DNA of 64,000 nt from Sva-07 sp942492715 (GTDB taxonomy: Bacteria; Actinomycetota; Acidimicrobiia; Acidimicrobiales; Ilumatobacteraceae), in contig CALOFW010000026.1 of the NCBI GenBank assembly GCA_942492715.1, forward strand, positions 1 through 64,000, in the 5' to 3' direction. The notes beneath the pieces were generated by a model. That model did not search any database, was not told where the DNA came from, and saw only the letters and a program-made list of their open reading frames with translations. A program made the translations under genes and the position numbers. Numbering within the stretch: position 1 is the first letter of the stretch; each line of letters starts with the position of its first letter. Shown here piece after piece: positions 8,738 through 17,400 of this stretch.

Positions 8738-9826
8738 ATGTCGGTGGCGGTCGTGACGGGTTCGGCGGGTCTGATCGGTTCTCAGGCCGCGCTGCACTTC
8801 GCGGCGGAGGGTTTCGACGTCGTCGGTGTCGACAACGACATGCGCCGCGTGTTCTTCGGCGACGACTCCTCGACGGCGTGGATGGCCACCCGACTCGCGG
8901 AGCGTCTCGGTGAGCGTTACACGCACACCTCGGTCGACATCCGCGACCGTGAGGGCATCGACCGGCTGTTCGCCACGTACGGCTCGGACATCTCGTTGGT
9001 GATCCACACCGCGGCGCAGCCGTCTCACGACTGGGCCGCACGCGAGCCGTTCACCGACTTCGACGTCAACGCCGTCGGCACGCTCAACGTGCTGGAGGCC
9101 ACCCGCCAGCACTGCCCCGACGCGGTGTTCATCTTCACCTCGACCAACAAGGTGTACGGCGACACCCCGAACCGCTTGCCGCTGATCGAGCAGGACACCC
9201 GCTGGGAGATCGACCCGTCGCACACCTACGTCGAGGGGATCCGCGAGGACATGTCGATCGACGCCACCCTGCACTCGATCTTCGGTGCGTCCAAGGTCGC
9301 CGCCGATGTGATGGTGCAGGAGTACGGCCGCTACTTCGACATGCAGACCTCGGTGTTCCGTGGCGGCACCCTCACCGGCCCCAACCACGCAGCGGCCGAA
9401 TTGCACGGGTTCCTCGCATACGTGATGCAGTGCACGATGACCGGCACTCCGTACCGTGTGTTCGGATACGGGGGCAAACAGGTGCGCGACGCGATCCACT
9501 CCGCCGACCTCATCTCGTGCTTCGATCATGTCCACCGCGCTGCGGTCGACGGCCATCGGCGATGCGGCGAGGTGTACAACATCGGCGGCGGCCGATTCTC
9601 GAACTGCAGCGTGCTCGAGGCGATCAGCCTGTGCGAGGACATCACGGGGCGGAAGCTGGACTGGACCTACGTCGACGACAACCGCGTCGGCGACCACATC
9701 TGGTGGATCGGCGACAACGGCCACTTCGCCGAGATGCACCCCGGCTGGGAACTCACCTACGACGTTCCCGCGATCCTCGGCGAGATGCACGACGCCAACC
9801 GCGACCGCTGGACACCGAGCGCGTGA
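8738..9826 (+). CDS. NAD-dependent epimerase, CDP-paratose 2-epimerase-like
   Basis: This 362-residue extended SDR starts with a Rossmann motif (VTGSAGLIGSQ). It carries HTAAQPSHDWA, a block characteristic of CDP-paratose/CDP-tyvelose 2-epimerases (TyvE group), followed by STNKVYGDTPN. The usual Y-x3-K is not plain; a Lys in GASKVAADVM lies in the expected region. Members interconvert nucleotide sugars in the cytoplasm to supply surface glycans. It is the first gene of a run of polysaccharide genes and overlaps the WecG-like gene by four bases (GTGA). The specific sugar is uncertain; UDP-sugar epimerases share much of this pattern. Confidence 0.8.
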   Translation: MSVAVVTGSAGLIGSQAALHFAAEGFDVVGVDNDMRRVFFGDDSSTAWMATRLAERLGERYTHTSVDIRDREGIDRLFATYGSDISLVIHTAAQPSHDWAAREPFTDFDVNAVGTLNVLEATRQHCPDAVFIFTSTNKVYGDTPNRLPLIEQDTRWEIDPSHTYVEGIREDMSIDATLHSIFGASKVAADVMVQEYGRYFDMQTSVFRGGTLTGPNHAAAELHGFLAYVMQCTMTGTPYRVFGYGGKQVRDAIHSADLISCFDHVHRAAVDGHRRCGEVYNIGGGRFSNCSVLEAISLCEDITGRKLDWTYVDDNRVGDHIWWIGDNGHFAEMHPGWELTYDVPAILGEMHDANRDRWTPSA

Positions 9827-10620
9827 TCGACGCCGGCAAGACCGACGTCATCGGGGTCCTGGTCGATGCGGTCGACTACGACGGAGCGGTCGCTCGGATC
9901 ATCGATGCCGCCGTCGACCGGCGCGCCTACCGGGTGTCAGCACTGGCCGTCCACGGCGTGATGACCGGCGTCGACGATCCCGAGCACCTCGCTCGACTCA
10001 ATTCGTTCGACCTCGTCACGCCCGACGGCCAACCCGTGCGCTGGGCGATGAACTGGGTTCATCACCGCGGGCTCCGTGAACGGGTCTACGGTCCCGACCT
10101 CACGTTGGCGGTGTGCCGTGCCGCGGTCGAACGCGACCTCTCCGTGTACTTCCACGGCAGCACGACCGACACGCTCGAGCACCTCGAACGTCGTCTCCCC
10201 ACCCTCGTGCCCGGCATCCGGATCGCCGGCACCAGCCCGTCGACGTTCGGGACCTCCACGCCGGCCGAACTCGACGCACTCGCCGAGCGGATCCGGGCCA
10301 CGGGCGCATCGATCTGCTTCGTCGGGTTGGGCTGCCCCCGCCAGGAGGTCTTCGTCCACGAGAACGCCGACCGTCTGTCGATGCCGTGCCTCGCCGTCGG
10401 TGCGGCGTTCGACTTCCACGCAGGACTCCAGAAGGAGCCTCCGGCCTGGGTCCAGCGGGCAGGGCTCCAGTGGCTGCAACGCCTCGTCGGAGACCCACGC
10501 CGACTGTGGCGCCGGTACCTCGTGCTGAATCCGCGTTTCGCGTGGAGAGTCCTGCTGCAACGAACGGGCCGCTACGAGGCCCCCGAGGCCATCGAGCCGT
10601 TCCGCATCGGCTACAGCTGA
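9823..10620 (+). CDS. WecG/TagA/CpsF family glycosyltransferase
   Basis: This 265-residue protein starts at the GTG overlapping the previous stop. It has the family blocks near the N-terminus (ALAVHGVM, then TPDGQPVRWAMN) and the later FVGLGCPRQEVFVHEN and AVGAAFDFHAG, which are strongly diagnostic of WecG/TagA (GT26) enzymes. These transfer N-acetylmannosaminuronic acid, N-acetylmannosamine or a related sugar onto a lipid-linked monosaccharide at the membrane. It probably adds the second sugar after the initiating transferase encoded convergently next door. A hairpin follows directly after the stop. Confidence 0.9.
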   Translation: MIDAGKTDVIGVLVDAVDYDGAVARIIDAAVDRRAYRVSALAVHGVMTGVDDPEHLARLNSFDLVTPDGQPVRWAMNWVHHRGLRERVYGPDLTLAVCRAAVERDLSVYFHGSTTDTLEHLERRLPTLVPGIRIAGTSPSTFGTSTPAELDALAERIRATGASICFVGLGCPRQEVFVHENADRLSMPCLAVGAAFDFHAGLQKEPPAWVQRAGLQWLQRLVGDPRRLWRRYLVLNPRFAWRVLLQRTGRYEAPEAIEPFRIGYS

Positions 10621-10626
10621 ACCGTC

Positions 10627-10649
10627 GCTCGATCGCCGCTCGATCGAGC
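10627..10649. terminator. Bidirectional hairpin between convergent genes
   Basis: Perfect 9-base arms (GCTCGATCG and complement) around a 5-base loop fill the 30-base gap between two converging stops. No T-run is present. Confidence 0.5.
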
Positions 10650-10650
10650 T

Positions 10651-11376
10651 TCAGGAGCCGGCGTTGTCGCCGAGCATCGCCGCCGGCGTTCTCGCGAGGA
10701 TCCTCAGGTCGGTCCGCAGCGAGACCTGCTCGACGTAGGTCAGATCCCATCGACCGTTCTCGTGCATCGGTCCCGTGCCCCGTGCCGAGATCTGCCACAG
10801 CCCGGTGAGCCCCGGGCGGACGAAGTGACGCTGATGCAGCGTCGGTGGGTACTGCTCGACGATCGACACCAACTCCGGGCGCGGGCCGACCACGCTCATC
10901 TCGCCTCGCACGACGTTGACGAGCTGTGGGAGTTCGTCGAGGCTGTAGCGACGCAGGAAACGGCCGATGGCGGTGTGCCGCGGATCGTGTTGGGACTTGT
11001 GGGTGCGCCGCCGGTCGTGGATCACGTCGAGGCGCGTGGCGCGTCGATCGGGTCGCATCGTGCGGAACTTGAGCACCTCGAACGGCTCGCCGTCGAGACC
11101 GATGCGTTGCTGCCGGAACAGGACCGGCCGGCCCATCGTGAGCGCGACGACGCCAGCGATCGCCGCCATCGGCACGGCGGCAACGACCAACGCGCCGACG
11201 GCGAGGAATCGGTCGAGGAGCGGTTTGACCAACCGGATGTAGACCCCGGACGGCCGCGGAACCGACGCCGTCGGGATCGCGACCACGGGCGCCGGCCGCC
11301 GGAACCCCGCGACGCCCCCGCGGATCGTCTCGCCGGCCGTCGCCCCGTTGGTCCAGGGCACGAGTTCGCTCGTCAT
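10651..11376 (-). CDS. Initiating sugar (phosphoglycosyl) transferase, WbaP/CpsE family
   Basis: This 241-residue protein has a cytosolic N-terminus, one hydrophobic segment (about 55-78) and the conserved bacterial sugar transferase domain. Visible blocks are PVLFRQQRIGLDG, FEVLKFRTM, RRYSLDELPQL, and VVGPRPEL followed by RPGLTGLWQISARG. These enzymes transfer a sugar-1-phosphate from a nucleotide sugar to undecaprenyl phosphate, the first membrane step of exopolysaccharide assembly. It is the short form without the long multi-span N-terminal domain of full-length WbaP. It is encoded alone on the minus strand, convergent with the WecG-like gene. AAGG upstream may be its ribosome binding site. 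Confidence 0.93.
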   Translation of the reverse strand: MTSELVPWTNGATAGETIRGGVAGFRRPAPVVAIPTASVPRPSGVYIRLVKPLLDRFLAVGALVVAAVPMAAIAGVVALTMGRPVLFRQQRIGLDGEPFEVLKFRTMRPDRRATRLDVIHDRRRTHKSQHDPRHTAIGRFLRRYSLDELPQLVNVVRGEMSVVGPRPELVSIVEQYPPTLHQRHFVRPGLTGLWQISARGTGPMHENGRWDLTYVEQVSLRTDLRILARTPAAMLGDNAGS

Positions 11377-11500
11377 GGATTCCGCCTTCCGTCAAGCCGC
11401 TGCCGAGTTGATCACTCAGCGTGGTGTTCATTCCGCCACCAGTCACCGACCGGCCCGCCTGGACGGGCGTTTGGCTCTGTACTGGAGCGGATATTCTTCC

Positions 11501-11535
11501 ATCAAGGGGCCGGCGCCGCCACCCCCTTGATCAAG
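11501..11535. promoter_or_regulatory. Inverted repeat plus palindrome in a 224-base divergent region
   Basis: Arms ATCAAGGGG (11501-11509) and complement (11523-11531) enclose a GC-rich loop and overlap the perfect palindrome CTTGATCAAG (11526-11535). They lie about 65-100 bases upstream of the sulfotransferase start, between the divergent sugar transferase and sulfotransferase genes. Operator or 5' hairpin; nothing else was seen in 11377-11600 except the -10 box. Confidence 0.4.
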
Positions 11536-11586
11536 ACTTGATCACCACGCTGCGTGGGATTCCGGTTGTCGGCAACGACCGATCGG

Positions 11587-11592
11587 TACGCT
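11587..11592 (+). promoter_or_regulatory. -10 box (TACGCT) for the sulfotransferase operon
   Basis: TACGCT lies 8 bases before the ATG at 11601 with no Shine-Dalgarno sequence. It supports that start over longer in-frame alternatives. Confidence 0.45.
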
Positions 11593-11600
11593 GCGGCGAG

Positions 11601-12530
11601 ATGGGACACGTGAGCATCGGCGCCGGGGTCCGAACCGGGGTCCGGACCGGCGGACGAGCGATCGTCCGGGCCGGCGCGATGGCCAGCGCCGATCTGCGCC
11701 TCGACCCCGACCTGATCATCATCGGGGTCAAGCGCGGCGGCACGACCTCACTGTTCCGCGACCTCGAGCGACACCCCGCCATGTGCCCGCTCGTTCCGTC
11801 CGCCGAGCGGTTGCCGTTGCGCGAGAACATGAAGGGGGTGCACTACTTCGACGGAGACATGGGCCGGTCGATGCGGTGGTACCGCAGCCACTTCCCCACC
11901 ACGATCACCCTCCGGCGACGTGCCCGAACGGTCGGGCGCGCCTTCACCGTCGAGGCGAGCCCGTACTACTTCTTCCATCCGCTCGCCGCGTCGCGTGCGG
12001 CGGAGGCGCTGCCGCACACCAAGTTCGTCGTGATGCTTCGTGATCCCGTCGAGCGCACCGTGTCGCACTGGGCCGAGCAGACCCGCAACGGGGTCGAAAC
12101 GCTCGCGCTCGACGATGCGCTGGCGGCGGAGACCACCCGCGTCGGAGACGACGCCGCTCGACTCGCCGACGGCACCCTGTCCGAATCCCACGCCCACGAG
12201 CAGCAGACCTACGCAGCACAGAGCGAGTACGCGGCGTCGTACCGTCGCTGGCTCGACGCCGTGGGGCCCGACCGCCTCGCGGTGGTGTTCTCCGAGGACT
12301 ACTACGCCGACTCGACCGCGACGCTGCGCACCGTCACCGACCTCATCGGGGTCCCGCCCGTTCCGACCGACGGCGAGACGATCCACCGCAACGCCGCACC
12401 ACGACCGGGCACCATCGATCCGGACACCGATGCGATGCTGACCGAACGGTTCCGTCCCGATGTCGTGCGGCTGGCCGAATCGATCGGGTCGCAGCCGCCC
12501 TGGCAGCGCTTCTCCGTCGTGTCGCGATGA
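11601..12530 (+). CDS. PAPS-dependent sulfotransferase
   Basis: From the ATG at 11601 the protein has 309 residues; an upstream open frame to 11421 lacks family similarity. The 5'-phosphosulfate loop is IIGVKRGGTTSLFRDL (about residues 40-55), and the 3'-phosphate motif is FVVMLRDPVERTVSHW. Both are typical of the sulfotransferase superfamily, which moves sulfate from PAPS to hydroxyl or amino groups. It is the first gene of a three-gene set with a GT4 glycosyltransferase and an APH-like kinase, joined by ATGA and GTGA overlaps. This suggests sulfation of a surface polysaccharide or its lipid-linked precursor, but a small-molecule acceptor is possible. Confidence 0.85.
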   Translation: MGHVSIGAGVRTGVRTGGRAIVRAGAMASADLRLDPDLIIIGVKRGGTTSLFRDLERHPAMCPLVPSAERLPLRENMKGVHYFDGDMGRSMRWYRSHFPTTITLRRRARTVGRAFTVEASPYYFFHPLAASRAAEALPHTKFVVMLRDPVERTVSHWAEQTRNGVETLALDDALAAETTRVGDDAARLADGTLSESHAHEQQTYAAQSEYAASYRRWLDAVGPDRLAVVFSEDYYADSTATLRTVTDLIGVPPVPTDGETIHRNAAPRPGTIDPDTDAMLTERFRPDVVRLAESIGSQPPWQRFSVVSR

Positions 12531-13690
12531 AGGTCCTGCAACTGCACACCCGGTACCGCATCACCGCCGGCGAGGATTCGGTCGTCGACAACGAGGCCGC
12601 CGCGCTCCGGGGCAGCGGCCACGACGTGCGTCAGTTCCTCGTGGAGAACCCACCCGGCGCGCTCGCCGCGGTGGGCACGCTCGCTCGCAGCCTCCACAAC
12701 CGCAGCAGTGGCCGACGGGTGCACGACGAGATCGCGGCACAGCGTCCCGACGTCGTCCACGTCCACAACACCTGGTTCGCGCTCTCGTCCTCGGCGGTCG
12801 CCGCCGCCGCCGCGACCGGCGTCCCCGTGGTGATGACGATCCACAACTACCGCCTCGGGTGCATCGGTGCCGACCTCTTCCGCGACGGCGCAGTCTGCAC
12901 GGCCTGCGTCGGTCGCTCGCCGGCGCGGGGTGTGCTGCACGGCTGCTACCGCGACTCGCGACTCCAATCGGCGCTCCACGCCACCGAGGTCGCCGTCACG
13001 CGGTCGCGGCACGTGCTCGATCGATCCGTGGCCAGGTTCGTCGCGCCATCCCGATTCATGGCCGACCGCCTCCTCGACATGGCAGTTCCGCGCGAGCGGC
13101 TCGTCGTCAAACCCCACTTCGTGTCCGACCCCGGGCCCCGTCCGGACACGCCATCGGCATCGGACGAGGTGCTGTTCATCGGTCGGCTCGCACCCGGCAA
13201 GGGGATCGACACGCTTCTCGAGGCATGGCCCGCCGTCGGACTCGGCCTGCGTCTCGCGGTCGTCGGCGACGGTCCGCTCGCTGCCGGACTGGAGGATCGA
13301 GCGCCGGAGGGGGTCGAACTGCTCGGTTGGCGGAGCCGCGCCGAGGTCGCCGAACGCATGCTCCGCGCTCGGGCGCTCGTGATGCCGACCGAGTGGTACG
13401 AACCCTTCGGGATGGTGCTCATCGAAGCGATGAGCGCAGGGTTGCCGGTCATCGTCACGACAGCGGCGGGCGCTCGGACCATCGTCGGCGGCCGCGACTC
13501 GCTGATCGTGCCGCCCGGGCGGCCCGAAGCGCTCGCGGCCGCCATCAACGCGCTCGACGACGACACCGTCGACACCGAAGGAGCCGCGAATCGCGCGCGA
13601 TTCGAGGCTCGCTACACCGAGGCGATCGGCGTCGCCAACCTCGAGGCCCTCTACACCTCGGTGCTGCGCGGCGAGGAAACACCTGCGTGA
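12527..13690 (+). CDS. Glycosyltransferase family 4 (GT-B fold)
   Basis: This 387-residue protein starts at the ATG overlapping the sulfotransferase stop. The N-terminal acceptor domain opens with RYRITAGEDSVVDNEA. The donor domain contains FIGRLAPGKGIDTLLEAWP and the E-x7-E motif in YEPFGMVLIEAMSAG. It is a retaining GT-B enzyme, predicted to add a sugar to the growing lipid-linked repeat unit on the cytoplasmic side. A Cys-rich patch near residues 115-145 (CIGADLF, CTACVG, GCYR) is notable and recurs in a subset of GT4 enzymes. Donor and acceptor are unknown. Confidence 0.9.
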   Translation: MKVLQLHTRYRITAGEDSVVDNEAAALRGSGHDVRQFLVENPPGALAAVGTLARSLHNRSSGRRVHDEIAAQRPDVVHVHNTWFALSSSAVAAAAATGVPVVMTIHNYRLGCIGADLFRDGAVCTACVGRSPARGVLHGCYRDSRLQSALHATEVAVTRSRHVLDRSVARFVAPSRFMADRLLDMAVPRERLVVKPHFVSDPGPRPDTPSASDEVLFIGRLAPGKGIDTLLEAWPAVGLGLRLAVVGDGPLAAGLEDRAPEGVELLGWRSRAEVAERMLRARALVMPTEWYEPFGMVLIEAMSAGLPVIVTTAAGARTIVGGRDSLIVPPGRPEALAAAINALDDDTVDTEGAANRARFEARYTEAIGVANLEALYTSVLRGEETPA

Positions 13691-14442
13691 GCCCGCACTT
13701 CGTCCGTTATCCGTTCTCGCGACGATTCACGCTCGCCCGCGGCGCCGGCCGCCGAGCGCGTCGCGTTCGGCTCCTCGCCGGCGCAGCGGACTGGCGACGC
13801 GACCTCCTCGACCGGGCGGGCGGCGTGGCGGTCGGCATCGTCGGGACCAGGCCCTGGCCAACGACGGTCGCGTGGCCGTGGCCGGCGCATCGACCGAGCG
13901 AACTCGTCGAGTGCCTCCACGATGAACTCCCGGGGCTCGACATCGTGGCCGCCGCCGCCCCCCGTCAGACCGGGCGCACCCGCCTCTCGGTGCTCGGCAC
14001 GTGGCACGGCGCCGACCTCGTGATCAAGCTCGGGCGTCCCGGCGACGGGATCGAGACCGAGGCCGCTGCCCTTCGGCTGCTGGCGGACGACCCGCTTCCG
14101 TCGATCGCCACCCCGTCGGTGGTCGCGGCCGGGCATCTCGGCGACGGCGAACGCATCGCCTACCTCGCCACGTCGGCGCTCGGACTCGACGGTCAACGCC
14201 CGGCGATCGACGAACCGTTGTACACGTTCGAGGCCGACCTCGCCGAGCGGCTCCGTGGGCTGCCGCGACCGTCCGGCAGCCGGCCCGACGACATCCCCAC
14301 GCACGGCGACCTCGCACCGTGGAACCTGCGGCGCACCGGTCGCGGCCTGGCCCTGTTCGACTGGGAGGACGCCGGGTGGCGACCGCCCGGCTCCGACCTG
14401 GCCCACTACCGCCGAACGTGCGACGAGCTGCGCCGGCGGTGA
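13687..14442 (+). CDS. Aminoglycoside phosphotransferase-fold kinase
   Basis: A 251-residue protein starting at the GTG that overlaps the GT4 stop. The catalytic loop is HGDLAPWN, with a following FDWEDAG metal block, as in APH/choline kinase-like proteins. An N-terminal Lys in LVIKLGRPGDG probably binds ATP. The first 80 residues are basic and less conserved. Coupling to glycosyltransferase and sulfotransferase genes suggests that it phosphorylates a sugar or a lipid-linked precursor during polymer synthesis rather than an antibiotic. This is inference from context. Confidence 0.7.
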   Translation: MSPHFVRYPFSRRFTLARGAGRRARRVRLLAGAADWRRDLLDRAGGVAVGIVGTRPWPTTVAWPWPAHRPSELVECLHDELPGLDIVAAAAPRQTGRTRLSVLGTWHGADLVIKLGRPGDGIETEAAALRLLADDPLPSIATPSVVAAGHLGDGERIAYLATSALGLDGQRPAIDEPLYTFEADLAERLRGLPRPSGSRPDDIPTHGDLAPWNLRRTGRGLALFDWEDAGWRPPGSDLAHYRRTCDELRRR

Positions 14443-14457
14443 CCGGCCGGCTGGCCT

Positions 14458-14499
14458 GTCGTCACGCGACGACGCGCCGGGCTGTCGTCACTTGACGAC
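14458..14499. terminator. Two small GTCGTC/GACGAC hairpins between convergent genes
   Basis: Two copies of a GTCGTC-N4-GACGAC dyad lie at 14458-14473 and 14484-14499. The second overlaps the stop codon of the convergent gene. Weak candidates for two-way termination. Confidence 0.3.
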
Positions 14500-17400
14500 G
14501 ATGGCCGACGGCGTGCGGTAGGACGAGTTGCCCGCCACGTCGAACGCCTGGACCTGGATGTAGTGCCTGCCGATCCCGAGGCTCGTGATCTTGACCGTCG
14601 TGTCCGGTGCAGGAACGACGGCCACCTCGGTGCCGTTGCGCGTGACGCGGTAGGACGCGACACCGACGTTGTCGCGAGATGCCGACCAGGCGACGTCGAT
14701 CGAACCGTCCGACTGCAGGACCGCCGTGAGGTCCCGTGGCGTCGACGGGTTCCAGGTGTCGGCCGACGGCGGCGGCACGACGGTCACCACCGACGACGGC
14801 GTCCGGTACGACGAGTTGCCCGCCGCGTCGAACGCCTGCACCTGGATGTAGTGCGTGCCGTAGCCGAGATCCAGATCGACCGTGGTCCGGTCGCCCGACA
14901 CGCGAGCCACCTCGACTGCGTTGCGGGTGATCACGTAGTGGGCGACGCCGAGGTTGTCCCGGGACGCCGACCAGCTGGCATCGATGGTGTCGTCCTCGAG
15001 CACCGTGGTCGTCAGATCGCGCGGCGTCGACGGCCTCGACGTGTCGGCGACCGGAGGTGCGGTGATCTCCACCAGCACGGAGGGAGTCATGGCGGATTCG
15101 TTGCCGACCGTGTCGGTTGCGGACACCTGCAGGGAGTGGCTCCCCACGCCGAGGTCGAGTGTGGTCGTCGTGGCATCGCCGGGTACCTTCGCCACCTCGA
15201 CGGTGTTGCGATACATCGTGTAGGACGCCACGCCGGACGGATCGGTCGATGCGCCCCACGTCGCAGTGACGAGACGGGTCGCCGAGTCGAGGGTGGCGGC
15301 GAGATCGGTCGGCACCGACGGCGCCGTCGTATCCGGAGCGACGAGACGACCGAGCACCGATTCGGTGCGGGCCGACTCGTTGCCGGCGGCATCCCGGGCC
15401 GCGATCTGGATGTCGTGATCGCCGTAGCCCACGTCGAGTTCGACACTGGTCACATCCGACGCAACGGTCTGGGCCAACACGCCGTTGCGGAAGATCCGGT
15501 ACTCGGTCACCCCGACGTCATCGGTCGACGGGCTCCATGTGACCGACAGCGTCACCGGCACCGGGTTGGGCTCGACGACCAGCTCGGTCGGCACCGACGG
15601 GGCCGAGACGTCGTCACCGTCGAGTTCGTCGTCACCGTCGAGTTCGACCTGCACCGAGGCCGTCTTCGCCGATTCGTTGCCGGCGTCGTCGATCGCCTGG
15701 AGCTGGAACCAGTGCACACCGCGGGTGAGTTCGGGCAGGTTGACCGTCGTCTGGTCGCCGGGGACCAGCCCGATCTCGACGCCGGTGTCGAGGATGCGGT
15801 AGCCGGCGACGGCGACGTTGTCCGTCGACGCCGTCCAGGTGAGCGTGACCGATCGGTCGGCCTCGACCCGTGCGGCGAGGTCGGTGGGCACCGTCGGCTT
15901 CTGGTTGTCGGCCGCGACGAACACCGCAGAGGTCGCCGAGCGGTTCCCGGCCGGGTCGACGGCGCGAACGAAGTACCGATCCGCCGGGGAGCCCGATGCG
16001 TCCAGGAAACTGGTGCCGTAGACGAGCGGGCTGACGACGCGGTCGTTGCGGAGCACCTCGTAGCCGACGTAGCCGGGAGACTCGTCGGTGGACGCAGTCC
16101 AATTCACGCGCACGCCGCCAGCCCCACGGATCGTGGCGACGGGCGAGGTGGGCACCGTGGGAGCGCTGACGTCACGCGGGCAGAACTTGGAGAAGCTCTC
16201 CAGGTACTGGCGCTGGCCGTTGACGTACGGACCCCCGAGGAAGTCGCCGCCGAACCAGACGCAACCGTCGGCGTCGGTGTGCAGTGCCCAGGCACCTTCG
16301 GAGTAGGCGGACCGGAGACCGGGCACGAAGTCGTCGTCGTACGCGTGGGTGGCGGCGTCGAACGCTCCGATCCAGTTGTAGATGTCGACCCGCGAGTAGT
16401 TGTCCACCGACGGCCAGCTGGTGGCGTCGTGGTAGATCCATGCGTTCGCGTGACTGCCCTGCACCACCGTGTCGCCGGCTCGGGCGAACACCTGGGTGTC
16501 TCCACCGCGGTCGTGGGTGACGAACGACTTCAGCAGTCCGTAGTCGCTCTCCCGATACACCTGGACGTTGTGCTCGGAGCCGCCTTGCCACACTTCCGAT
16601 CCGACCGAGAGAACGGCCTGCTGGTAGCGGCGCCTCGTGTTGCTCGTGGTCCACAGCGGCTCGGCGAGCCCGCCGACGATCGACCCGTCGGCCGCGTTCA
16701 GCGTCCCGACACCCTGACGAGCGACCCCGTTCACGCCGCGCAGGTAGCCGACGAACTGGACCTTGCTGTTGGCCGCATCGACGTCGTAGGGGACGCCGTC
16801 GACGTTCGGGCGGAAGGCAGTGTCGGGGTCACCGTTCGCGACGGAGACCCGCGCCAGGCGTCCGACCGGGAGCGCCCGGCTCGCGCCGGCGATGCGGGTG
16901 AAGTTGCCACCGACGTAGATCCAGTCGCCGTCGACATCGAGCGTACGGGCGATCGGCCGTTGTGTCGTTCCACTGACGGTGAGCGAGGCGCGCCAGGTCG
17001 GATCGACGGCGCCGGTGATCGGGTCGAGCGCTGCGAGCCCGCTCGTGCCCACCACGCCGTCGACGTTCGTGAACTGTCCGGCGACGATCAGGCGGCCACC
17101 GACGGTGTCGAGGTCCCAGACCGCGCCGTCGAGTTGCGGGCGGAAGTCGCTGATCCATGCGCCGGTGATCCGGTCGAATGCCGCGAGGGATCGATGGTCG
17201 ACGAGATCGCCGCTCGCGGCGTCGCGCACCTGCGCGAACTTGCCACCGACGTACACCCGGTCGCCGATGGTGGTGATCGCGAGCACCGGCGTGTCGAGCT
17301 GGGGCTCCGAGTCGCCCGTCTTCAGGACACCGCGGACGCCACCGGCGATCTCCGCCGGGCGATCGTCGAGCCCCGGAGCGAGTGTCACCGCGCCGAGCCC

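Noticed and set aside
11421..11600. Longer start for the sulfotransferase
   Set aside because: The 60 extra residues are not family-like and would overlap dyads and the -10 box; the ATG at 11601 has a promoter at the expected distance.
13687..14442. Aminoglycoside resistance gene
   Set aside because: Only the general APH kinase fold is visible, and the gene is translationally coupled to glycosyltransferase and sulfotransferase genes.
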